Source of the DNA: Oscillospiraceae bacterium
GTDB lineage: Bacteria > Bacillota > Clostridia > Oscillospirales > Oscillospiraceae
Direction of reading: 5' to 3'
Assembly (NCBI GenBank): GCA_017432615.1
Contig: JAFRIV010000030.1
Location: 20,606-84,605 of the forward strand
DNA length: 64,000 nt
In this document: positions 17,254-25,201 of the stretch, piece after piece
How positions within the stretch are numbered: position 1 is the first letter of the stretch
How the letters are laid out: each line of letters opens with the position of its first letter
Translations under genes and position numbers: made by a program
The notes under the pieces: model-generated
Database searches by the model: none
Told to the model about the DNA's origin: nothing
What the model saw: the letters and a program-made list of their open reading frames with translations, nothing else

Positions 17254-18917
17254 AAAACAATAAGAGTTCTGCTCCGTTCTATACAGATGTTTGGTTTTGG
17301 GTCAAACTCATGGTGTTTGTAATCTTTGTCCTCTTTCTAATTTGGCCTTTTTCCTCTATGATTACAAATGCCTTTGCCTCAAGCAAAGCGGAAGGCTTTA
17401 CTTTCTATAATTTCAACCGTTTCTTTACAAAAAAGTATTATTACGGAGCCCTTTGGAACAGCATTGGAGTTTCCGTTGTTCCAACACTCCTTTCGGTATT
17501 GCTCGGTGTTCCAATGGCATATTTCATGACGCGCTATAATGTGTGGGGCAAGAAAGTCTGGCATGTGCTGGCAATCCTGTCTCTGATGAGTCCTCCGTTC
17601 CTCGGGGCCTATGCATGGATCATGCTGTTTGGCAGAGCCGGAAGTGTTACGCAATTTTTTCTGAACCACTTCGGAATTCAGATGCCAACAATTTACGGCT
17701 TTGGCGGGATCAGCATAGTTCTGACATTGAAACTCTATCCGTATGTCTACATGTATACTTCCGGTGCCATGGAGAGCATCGACAGTTCTCTGGAAGAGTG
17801 CGCCGAAAATCTGGGCAGCGGCAAACTGAGAAGATTTATTACCATAACAATGCCGGTCGTTACTCCGTCTATTGCAGCTGGTGCCCTGATGGTATTTATG
17901 AGCGCTCTGGCAGATTTCGGTACCCCGATGCTGCTTGGAGGTGCTGATTTCCGTACTCTGCCAGTTCTGATTTACAATGAATACTTCAGCGAGATCGGAG
18001 GAAACGGTAATTTTGCGTCTGCTGTTTCCATTATTATCGTTATAATTACACTCGGGATGCTTCTCATCCAGAAACTGTGGGTCTCCCGCAGAAACTATGT
18101 TATGAGTGCACTTCGTCCGCCAAAAGAAGTGGAAGTCCATGGTTTTACACGTTTTCTTGTAACTCTGGTACCCTTCCTGATCACCTTTTTCTCTTTCCTT
18201 CCGCAACTGGTCGTTTGCGTCTGTTCTTTCCAGACCACAAATTACTCCAGTTTTACCGGCGGTTTTACGCTCGATAACTACACCGGGCTGGGGAAGCGCC
18301 TCTGGACGGCTATTCGCAATACGTTCACTTACTCCACCGTTGCTATTGTCTTTATCGTTGTAATCGGAATCTTGATGTCCTATGCAATCGTCCGAAAGAA
18401 GGGGAAAACCGGCGGTCTTCTGGATCTTCTGTTGATGGCTCCTTACGTTATCCCGGGCTCGGTTCTCGGTCTTTGCTATATCGTAACATTCAATGTCAAA
18501 CCTCTTGTGTTGACAGGCACCGCAGCAATCATCATTATTTCTTATATCATTCGAAAGCTTCCTTATACCGTGCGAAGTGCAAGTGCATTTCTGATGCAGA
18601 TGGATCCGAGTGTGGAAGAAGCTTCCATTAATCTCGGTGTTCCCCCTATGAAGACTTTCTGGAAGGTCACAGCGCGGCTGATGCTTCCCGGCGTGTTCTC
18701 CGGTGCGATTCTCTCTTGGGTTACATGTATCAATGAATTAAGCTGCTCTATTATGCTTTCCACCGGGAAAAATAATACACTGACCATTGCAGCATATACG
18801 GATATCGTCCGCAACAGTGTTGGCTCCGGTGCTGCCCTCGCGGCTATTTTGACGCTGACCAGCAGTATTATTCTGATTGCTGCCCTTCGTGTTACAAAGG
18901 GAAAGATCCGTGTCTGA
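17247..18917 (+). CDS. ABC importer permease of the second importer, fused
   Basis: A 556-residue membrane protein starting at GTG 17247, 7 bases after AGGAGG and inside the end of the ATPase gene. About 12 membrane segments and two EAA loops (EECAENLGSGK and EEASINLGVPP) show a fused double permease. It partners the ATPase encoded upstream. No clear terminator follows before the second leader copy. Confidence 0.88.
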   Translation: MLKNNKSSAPFYTDVWFWVKLMVFVIFVLFLIWPFSSMITNAFASSKAEGFTFYNFNRFFTKKYYYGALWNSIGVSVVPTLLSVLLGVPMAYFMTRYNVWGKKVWHVLAILSLMSPPFLGAYAWIMLFGRAGSVTQFFLNHFGIQMPTIYGFGGISIVLTLKLYPYVYMYTSGAMESIDSSLEECAENLGSGKLRRFITITMPVVTPSIAAGALMVFMSALADFGTPMLLGGADFRTLPVLIYNEYFSEIGGNGNFASAVSIIIVIITLGMLLIQKLWVSRRNYVMSALRPPKEVEVHGFTRFLVTLVPFLITFFSFLPQLVVCVCSFQTTNYSSFTGGFTLDNYTGLGKRLWTAIRNTFTYSTVAIVFIVVIGILMSYAIVRKKGKTGGLLDLLLMAPYVIPGSVLGLCYIVTFNVKPLVLTGTAAIIIISYIIRKLPYTVRSASAFLMQMDPSVEEASINLGVPPMKTFWKVTARLMLPGVFSGAILSWVTCINELSCSIMLSTGKNNTLTIAAYTDIVRNSVGSGAALAAILTLTSSIILIAALRVTKGKIRV

Positions 18918-18967
18918 TCGCTGTTGCAAAACTGATTGAGCGCCCTCTTTCTGAGTACAGGTTCCGG

Positions 18968-19134
18968 TTTCGTCAGTTTGCACAATTTCAATTGCATTTT
19001 TTTGGCAGATTACACAAAAATAGGCTCTCCCTTGTAAAAAATCTTTTCTCAGGAATGTAAAAAGAGTATAATGTTTTTGTGGAAAGGTTTCCACAGCCGC
19101 AAGGCTGCAGAAATAAATTTTGATTGGAGGAAAT
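18968..19134 (+). repeat. Shared promoter/leader block, copy 2
   Basis: Second copy of the block at 14852-15019. TATAAT is at 19067-19072. Here the palindrome is longer and perfect: TGTGGAAAGGTTTCCACA (19078-19095), a likely operator just downstream of the -10. GGAGG precedes the start at 19138. Confidence 0.85.
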
Positions 19135-19137
19135 CAC

Positions 19138-20232
19138 ATGAAAAAGTATCTGGCAATGCTGCTTGCATGCATCATGGTTTTTGCCCTGTGTGTAACCAGC
19201 ACCGCTTTTGCTGATGTTGACGATGCTCTCGTTGAAGCGGCAAAAGCAGAAGGCACTGTTGTTGTGTATGGTTCCTGCGAAGAGGACTATCTCAATGCAG
19301 CCTGCGACAAGTTTGAAGAGCTCTACGGTATCAAGGTAGAGCGTCAGCGTCTTTCCACCGGTGAAGTTCCGGCAAAAATTGAGGAAGAAAACGGTAAACC
19401 CTCTGCTGACGTCTGGTTTGGCGGTACGAATAACCCGTACGATGAACTTGGTGCAAAAGGCTTCCTGGAAGTCTATGAGCCGGCCAATGCTTCCCATCTG
19501 ACAAAAGACATCTATAAGGATCCCAACGGTTACTGGAATGGAATTTATACCGGTATTCTTGGTTTTATGGTCAACACCGATGAGCTTACCCGTCTCGGTC
19601 TTGAAGCTCCCAAAACCTGGGATGATCTTCTCAAACCCGAATACAAAGGTCTGATTTGGTTGTCCAACTATAACACTGCAGGTACGGCAAAACTCGTCGT
19701 AAACACCATGTATCAGCTTAAGGGTCATGAAGCCGGCCGTCAGTTCCTCGTAGATCTGGATAAAAATATCGAAGTATACACCAAATCCGGCTCCGGCCCG
19801 AGCAAGAATGTCGGCACCGGTGAGTGTGTTATTGGCATTGGCTTCCTGCATGATGGCATTACCCAGATTGTAGACAACGGCTATGAGAATATTGCTCTCA
19901 TCATCCCCGAAGATGGCACATCCTGTGAAATCGGCCCTGTGGCAATATTCAAAGGCGCCTCCCATATAAATGCTGCGAAGCTGTTTGTAGAATTTGCTCT
20001 TTCTCCAGACTGCGTGGAGCTTGCTGCCAAGAACGGTTCTTATCAGTTCCTTGTTATTGACAATGCTCAGCAGCCGGAAGAGGCAGCACAGTTTGGCCTC
20101 GATCCGAGCCTTGTTATGGACTACGACTTTGCCGACGCTGCAGCAAACACCTCCACCTATGTCACCGAGGTAATGGAAGCCATCGCTGCCGCCGGAGCTG
20201 ATACCGGTGAAGGCCGTTTCAAGACGTCCTGA
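19138..20232 (+). CDS. Secreted solute-binding protein of the third importer, AfuA-like
   Basis: A 364-residue binding protein with a signal peptide (MKKYLAMLLACIMVFAL...TAFA|DV) that differs from the two upstream paralogues although the DNA leader is shared. The mature part begins EGTVVVYGSCEEDYL and contains ADVWFGGTNNPY and EIGPVAIFKGASH, blocks reminiscent of AfuA-type hexose-phosphate binders and ferric binding proteins. There is no lipobox. GGAGG precedes the ATG. Which phosphate or metal ligand it takes is not known. Confidence 0.78.
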   Translation: MKKYLAMLLACIMVFALCVTSTAFADVDDALVEAAKAEGTVVVYGSCEEDYLNAACDKFEELYGIKVERQRLSTGEVPAKIEEENGKPSADVWFGGTNNPYDELGAKGFLEVYEPANASHLTKDIYKDPNGYWNGIYTGILGFMVNTDELTRLGLEAPKTWDDLLKPEYKGLIWLSNYNTAGTAKLVVNTMYQLKGHEAGRQFLVDLDKNIEVYTKSGSGPSKNVGTGECVIGIGFLHDGITQIVDNGYENIALIIPEDGTSCEIGPVAIFKGASHINAAKLFVEFALSPDCVELAAKNGSYQFLVIDNAQQPEEAAQFGLDPSLVMDYDFADAAANTSTYVTEVMEAIAAAGADTGEGRFKTS

Positions 20233-20270
20233 TATTATCTTTCATTCTTCATCTGTAGCATGTGGAAAGC

Positions 20271-20302
20271 AGGGAAGGCGGCCGCGCCGCCTTCCCTTTT
20301 TA
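20271..20302 (+). terminator. Hairpin between binding protein and permease genes
   Basis: A 12-bp GC-rich stem (20271-20282 with 20286-20297) is followed by TTTT. Probable partial terminator. Confidence 0.8.
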
Positions 20303-20348
20303 AATCTATGCAGAATCATCCTTTCGTAAAGGAGAAAGGAGAAGCCGT

Positions 20349-22064
20349 ATGGCTGCTAAAACAAAACAGAGTGCGTCGCTGGATCGAAAAAAACTCATGG
20401 CGGATCCGATTATGGTTACCACCATTGTAGTTTTGATTACTCTGCTGACGCTTTTTATTCTTTATCCTCTTGCCATTCTTCTGGTAGACAGTTTTGTAGG
20501 GGACGGCAGTTTTTCTCTGAGTGTTTTCCAGCGGATTTTTCAGATCTCCAGTTTTAAGCGTGCTATTACCAACACCTTAAAGGTCGGTTTTGTGGTGGGT
20601 ATTTTGTCCTCTCTGATCGGTCTGCTTTTTGCTTATGTGGAAGTTTATGTTCGCATGCCGAAATTTACCGGTGGACTGTTCAAAGTTGTTTCTATGCTCC
20701 CGGTTGTCTCTCCTCCGTTTGTGCTCTCTCTTTCCATGATCATGCTTTTTGGGAAAGCGGGCATCATCACCCGTTTTCTGCTGCATATTTATGACAACAG
20801 TGTATATGGGTACTGGGGCATTGTTATCGTACAGACGCTGACCTTCTTCCCTGTCTGCTATATGATGCTCAAGGGGCTTCTGAAAAACATTGATCCCTCT
20901 CTGGAGGAAGCCGCGCGTGATATGGGTGCAGGCAGACTAAAGGTCTTCACCAGCGTAACGCTTCCGCTGATGCTGCCTGGCCTTGGTAATGCATTTCTGG
21001 TTACATTTATTGAATCTATTGCAGACTTTGCCAACCCTATGATCATCGGCGGTTCCTATGACACACTGGCTACAACAATCTACCTGCAGATTACAGGTGC
21101 ATACGATAAGCCGGGAGCTGCCGCAATGGCCGTTGTTTTGCTTTGTATTACACTTTTGATGTTTGCTGTACAAAAATATTACCTTGAAGCCAAAACCGCT
21201 GCCACCCTCACCGGGAAGGCTTCCCGTGCCCGCATGATGATTGAAGATAAGAGTGTACGTGTCCCCTTAACTGTACTGTGCACACTTGTTGCTGTTTTTG
21301 TTATCATGATGTATATCTGTGTGCCGATTGGAGCCTGTTTCCCCACCTGGGGATACAAATTTTTCCCGCTCACAGGCAAATGGTTTACGCAGGTCTTTAC
21401 CCGGTATAAAGGCTTCAAAGCCTTCAAAGATTCTTTTATGCTTTCTTTGATTGCCGCTCCGATCACTGCTTTGTTGAGTATGATCATCTCTTATCTCGTT
21501 GTTAAACGCAATTTCAAAGGCAAGGGCTTTATTGAAGCAGTCTCTATGCTGGCCATGGCTGTCCCCGGTACAGTGCTCGGCGTGGGATACATCCGCGGTT
21601 TTTCCGGCGGTCTGTTTCATACAGGCATCCTGCAGGGGCTTTATGGAACCGGCGCGATCCTGATTATTGTGTTTATTGTGCGTTCTCTGCCGACGGGTAC
21701 CCGAAGCGGCATTTCCGCTTTACGTCAGATTGATAAAAGCATCGAGGAATCAGCCTACGATATGGGTGCGGACAGTTTCAAAGTATTTATGACGGTTACC
21801 TTGCCGCTTATCAAGGATTCCTTCCTCAGCGGTCTTGTCACAGCCTTCGTGCGCAGTATCACGGCCATTTCCGCTATTATCCTGCTGGTTACGCCGAGTT
21901 ATCTGCTGATTACCGTGCAAATCAATGAATTTGCTGAAAAAGGCGCCTACAGCTTGGCCTGCGCATTTGCTACCATTCTGATTCTGATAACTTACGGTGC
22001 TGTGCTGCTGATGAATCTCTTTATGAAATACTTTGGCACCAGCAGAAAAATGAAGGAGGACTGA
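20349..22064 (+). CDS. ABC importer permease of the third importer, fused
   Basis: A 571-residue fused double permease with about 12 membrane segments and EAA loops EEAARDMGAGR and EESAYDMGADS. AAGGAG lies ahead of the ATG. Gene order here (binding protein, permease, ATPase) differs from the first two importers (binding protein, ATPase, permease), so the third set is not a simple recent copy. Confidence 0.88.
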   Translation: MAAKTKQSASLDRKKLMADPIMVTTIVVLITLLTLFILYPLAILLVDSFVGDGSFSLSVFQRIFQISSFKRAITNTLKVGFVVGILSSLIGLLFAYVEVYVRMPKFTGGLFKVVSMLPVVSPPFVLSLSMIMLFGKAGIITRFLLHIYDNSVYGYWGIVIVQTLTFFPVCYMMLKGLLKNIDPSLEEAARDMGAGRLKVFTSVTLPLMLPGLGNAFLVTFIESIADFANPMIIGGSYDTLATTIYLQITGAYDKPGAAAMAVVLLCITLLMFAVQKYYLEAKTAATLTGKASRARMMIEDKSVRVPLTVLCTLVAVFVIMMYICVPIGACFPTWGYKFFPLTGKWFTQVFTRYKGFKAFKDSFMLSLIAAPITALLSMIISYLVVKRNFKGKGFIEAVSMLAMAVPGTVLGVGYIRGFSGGLFHTGILQGLYGTGAILIIVFIVRSLPTGTRSGISALRQIDKSIEESAYDMGADSFKVFMTVTLPLIKDSFLSGLVTAFVRSITAISAIILLVTPSYLLITVQINEFAEKGAYSLACAFATILILITYGAVLLMNLFMKYFGTSRKMKED

Positions 22065-22067
22065 GCT

Positions 22068-23144
22068 ATGGAAAAAATAAAAAAAGGCGTCCGTCTGGAC
22101 CATATCTCCAAGATCTACCAGGATCCGAAGACCGGCAAAGACTTTTATGCCGTAAAAGATACTTCTCTTGAAATTGAACCCGGTTCTTTCGTGACCCTTC
22201 TCGGCCCGTCAGGCTGCGGGAAAACGACGACTCTTCGCATGATAGCAGGTTTTGAAAGCCCGGACGAAGGAGAGATCTACCTCGGTGAGGAGCCGATCAA
22301 TGAACTCACTCCCAACAAGCGAGACACCGCCATGGTCTTCCAGAGTTATGCACTTCTGCCTCATTACAACGTGTTTGACAATGTTGCCTATGGTTTGAAG
22401 CTTAGAAAAGTCCCGAAGAACGAAATCAAAAATCGTGTTCTGAAGATCCTTGACCTGGTGGAACTCACCGGGATGGAAGAGCGCATGACCAATCAGCTAT
22501 CCGGTGGCCAACAGCAGCGCGTTGCCTTGGCAAGAGCCTTGGTAATCGAGCCTTCCGTTCTTCTCTTTGATGAACCGCTTTCTAACCTGGATGCCAAGCT
22601 TCGCGTCTCCATGCGCACGGAAATTCGCCGGATCCAGCAGGAAGTCGGTATCACGGCAATCTATGTTACCCATGACCAGAGTGAAGCCATGGCTCTGTCC
22701 GATAAGATCATTATCATGAGCAAAGGTGTAGTAGCACAGATGGGGACCCCACAGGAAATCTATTATCATCCGGTCAGTGAATTTGTAGCGGACTTTATCG
22801 GGGAAGCTAACTTCCTCAAGGGCCGCATGATTGGCAAAAATGGTAGCAATGCTGTGCTGGAGATCGAAGGGAACTCGTTGAATGTGCCTGACCATGATGG
22901 AATGGAAACGGGAAAGGACTATACCATCGTTCTGCGTCCGGAAGCTGCTTCTCTGGCTGATCGTGGCGGAATGCCTTGCCGTGTTGTGCTCAGTTGCTTT
23001 ATGGGCTCTTATCAGAACTACCATGTAATGGTAGGCAATACCCTTGTAAAACTGGAGGAGCACAATCCGAAAAACAAACGAATTTATCAGGTTGATGAAA
23101 CCTGCTCACTCGTATTCGATCCGGAGTCTGTCCACGTGCTGTAA
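22068..23144 (+). CDS. ABC importer ATPase of the third importer
   Basis: A 358-residue PotA/FbpC-type ATPase: GPSGCGKT (46-53), FQSYALLPH, LSGGQQQR, LLFDEPLSNLD, THDQSEA and a C-terminal regulatory barrel. It starts 3 bases after the permease stop, with GGAGG inside the end of that gene. Last gene of the three-importer cluster. Confidence 0.9.
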   Translation: MEKIKKGVRLDHISKIYQDPKTGKDFYAVKDTSLEIEPGSFVTLLGPSGCGKTTTLRMIAGFESPDEGEIYLGEEPINELTPNKRDTAMVFQSYALLPHYNVFDNVAYGLKLRKVPKNEIKNRVLKILDLVELTGMEERMTNQLSGGQQQRVALARALVIEPSVLLFDEPLSNLDAKLRVSMRTEIRRIQQEVGITAIYVTHDQSEAMALSDKIIIMSKGVVAQMGTPQEIYYHPVSEFVADFIGEANFLKGRMIGKNGSNAVLEIEGNSLNVPDHDGMETGKDYTIVLRPEAASLADRGGMPCRVVLSCFMGSYQNYHVMVGNTLVKLEEHNPKNKRIYQVDETCSLVFDPESVHVL

Positions 23145-23172
23145 TATTCCGCGTATATCTCTCCGGGATAGG

Positions 23173-23206
23173 ATCCGGGTGCTGTCCCATCGGCACCCGG
23201 ATTTTT
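23173..23206 (+). terminator. Terminator of the third importer operon
   Basis: A 10-bp stem (23173-23182 with 23193-23202) is followed by TTTTT. Confidence 0.85.
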
Positions 23207-23236
23207 ATAATCTCAAAACAGCAGTAGCATCTTGTT

Positions 23237-23257
23237 TTTTGTATATTTTATACAAAA
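23237..23257. promoter_or_regulatory. AT-rich palindrome, possible operator
   Basis: Perfect 9-base arms TTTTGTATA and TATACAAAA flank a TTT centre. It lies 30 bases upstream of the -35 at 23288. The TTGTATA/TATACAA form resembles GntR-family sites; no regulator gene is adjacent. Confidence 0.4.
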
Positions 23258-23287
23258 TTTTTAGTTTATTTTTGTTTATTCTGCCAA

Positions 23288-23316
23288 TTGATTATGCAAT
23301 TTGTTTCTGATATACT
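23288..23316 (+). promoter_or_regulatory. Promoter of a gene-less transcript
   Basis: TTGATT, exactly 17 bases, TATACT. Transcription would start near 23323. Confidence 0.7.
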
Positions 23317-23322
23317 ATAGCC

Positions 23323-23590
23323 AACTTAAAAAAGTAAATACTTCCTACATCTTTTTAAAGAAGCCGCGAAGGTCAGGCACTCATAGGGAATATTCCTTGG
23401 CTACAGTCGATCCCGCTTATGGGAGTGTGAATGAAAAAGAGAAGCGCATTGTGAATGGATTCCGGAGTGAAGCGGCAGGAATATAAGAGAAAGAGAGGTA
23501 ACCAGGATGCTAGATATCAAGATGTCAGAGAAATAACCCCTGATTGTTGCAGGTGAAAGATGCAATGATCAGGGGTTATTTCGTTTTGTA
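23323..23590 (+). ncRNA. Candidate structured RNA of about 265 nt
   Basis: The unit runs from a good promoter to a 21-bp hairpin (23531-23551 with 23561-23581, including two G-T pairs) followed by CGTTTT. It encodes no convincing protein. Its middle folds as a long interrupted hairpin: GCCGC 23363-23367 with GCGGC 23472-23476, CACTC 23378-23382 with GAGTG 23465-23469, GGAAT 23387-23391 with ATTCC 23459-23463, and an apical TCCC/GGGA at 23411-23424. A 9-codon frame with a ribosome site (ATG 23507 to TAA 23536) ends inside the terminator's first arm, so a leader peptide or dual-function RNA is possible. It does not match tmRNA, SRP RNA, RNase P RNA or any riboswitch I know. The long hairpin recalls 6S RNA, but this is only a shape argument. 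Confidence 0.5.
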
Positions 23591-23662
23591 CGGTTTTCAG
23601 CATTTTTCTTTCCGAGGCTGCTGTGCCCCGGTTTTTTTATGGCTTGTTAGCGGATTTCACTC

Positions 23663-23691
23663 TTGCTAAATTGCCGCTTTTTGACTATACT
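23663..23691 (+). promoter_or_regulatory. Promoter of uxaB-uxaA
   Basis: TTGCTA, 17-base spacer, TATACT, 35 bases ahead of the uxaB start. A weak hairpin with a T run (about 23610-23637) lies just upstream and may add to the preceding terminator. Confidence 0.7.
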
Positions 23692-23725
23692 ATATGGTAT
23701 CTTATTTGATATAAAGGAGTACCAC

Positions 23726-25201
23726 ATGGAGAGACTTTCTTATAAGACCCTGGAAGAACAAGGATATACCGGATATCTTTTGAAAGATGCTCCGGAACGT
23801 GTGCTGCAATTTGGCGAAGGCAATTTCCTTCGTGCATTTGTGGATTATTTTATTGATCTGATGAACGAAAAAGCGGGTTTCAACAGTAAGGTTGTGCTGA
23901 CACAGCCTTCTTCTCCCCGTCTTAATACCCGATTTGCTCCGCAGGATGGTCTGTATACTCTTTTGCTGCGCGGCAGAGAAAACGGTGAAGCTGTAGAGCG
24001 CAAAAGAATTATTTCCTGTGTTTCTCGCTGTCTGAATATCACCCAGCAGTTTGAAGATTATCTTGCCTGTGCTGAGAACCCGGAACTGCGTTTTATCGCC
24101 TCCAATACCACCGAGGCAGGCATTGCTTTTGATCCCTCCTGTAAAGCAGATGATGCCCCCCCCTCCAGTTTTCCTGCAAAACTCACACTCCTGCTCTATA
24201 AGCGTTGGAAGCTTGGTCTGAAGGGCTTCATTATTCTTTCCTGTGAGCTGATCGATCACAATGGCGATGAGCTGAAAAAGTGTGTGAAGCAGTATATAGA
24301 TCTTTGGGCTCTGGAAAAAGAATTTACCGCCTGGGTCGAGGAAGAAAACATTTTCTGCTCTACCCTGGTTGACCGTATTGTCACTGGATATCCCCGTGCT
24401 GAGGCGGAAGCTCTCTGTGAGAAATTCGGTTACCAGGACGACATCATTGACACGGGTGAAGTCTTTGCCGCCTGGGTCATTGAGGGCCCGCAGTCTATCA
24501 AGGAAGAATTTCCGTTTGAACAAGCCGGTCTTCCTATTATTGTTGTGGATGATGTCACCCCATACAAACAGCGCAAAGTGCGCATTCTCAACGGTGCTCA
24601 CACTTCTATGGTCCTCGGTGCCTATCTTGCCGGGCAGGATATCGTGCGCTCATGTATGGAAGATGAAAATATCCGGACGTTCATGAATAATGCCATCTAC
24701 GAGGAGATCATTCCTACACTTGATCTTCCGAAGGAGGATCTTCTCGATTTTGCAGCCGCTGTTACTGAGCGTTTCAATAACCCCTATATTGATCATCGCC
24801 TGTTGGATATCTCTCTCAATTCCACTTCCAAATGGAAAGCTCGCGTAATGCCAAGTGTTACAGAATATTATAAACGGAACGGTTCTCTTCCAAAGCGTCT
24901 TACTTTCTCTTTCGCTGCATATATTGCTTTTTATCACACTGCAAAAGAGCGTGGAGAAGGCTGCCTGAAAGGCGTCCGGGGCGACAGTACTTATGATATC
25001 AAAGACGATGCCTGGGTACTGGATTTCTTCTATGATCATCGCGAGGACACGGCAGAAGAGATCGTACATGCCGTTGTGAACAACGAGCGCATGTGGGGTA
25101 CAGACCTGGCCGAATTACCTGGATTTGAAGCAGCTGTACTGTCTGATCTCAAAAATATTGAAAGCCTGGGCGCCGCCGATGCCATTCGGGAGGTCTGCTG
25201 A
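23726..25201 (+). CDS. uxaB: Tagaturonate reductase (mannitol dehydrogenase family)
   Basis: A 491-residue NAD-dependent polyol dehydrogenase that should reduce tagaturonate to altronate in galacturonate breakdown. It has LQFGEGNFLRAFVDYFID at the N-terminal nucleotide fold, FIASNTTEAGI, and the catalytic block KVRILNGAHTS. Length matches UxaB. AAAGGAG sets the start at 23726. Coupling to uxaA supports altronate rather than mannonate or mannitol as the substrate. The rest of the pathway (uxaC, kdgK, kdgA) is not in the window. Confidence 0.88.
   Translation: MERLSYKTLEEQGYTGYLLKDAPERVLQFGEGNFLRAFVDYFIDLMNEKAGFNSKVVLTQPSSPRLNTRFAPQDGLYTLLLRGRENGEAVERKRIISCVSRCLNITQQFEDYLACAENPELRFIASNTTEAGIAFDPSCKADDAPPSSFPAKLTLLLYKRWKLGLKGFIILSCELIDHNGDELKKCVKQYIDLWALEKEFTAWVEEENIFCSTLVDRIVTGYPRAEAEALCEKFGYQDDIIDTGEVFAAWVIEGPQSIKEEFPFEQAGLPIIVVDDVTPYKQRKVRILNGAHTSMVLGAYLAGQDIVRSCMEDENIRTFMNNAIYEEIIPTLDLPKEDLLDFAAAVTERFNNPYIDHRLLDISLNSTSKWKARVMPSVTEYYKRNGSLPKRLTFSFAAYIAFYHTAKERGEGCLKGVRGDSTYDIKDDAWVLDFFYDHREDTAEEIVHAVVNNERMWGTDLAELPGFEAAVLSDLKNIESLGAADAIREVC

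Noticed and set aside
19078-19095. Palindrome TGTGGAAAGGTTTCCACA as a CcpA cre site
   Set aside because: It lacks the central CG and differs from the cre consensus at several fixed positions; an unknown regulator is more likely.
23300-23486. A 61-codon frame inside the candidate RNA
   Set aside because: It begins inside the -10 region of the promoter, has no ribosome site and no protein-like composition; the helices explain the sequence better.
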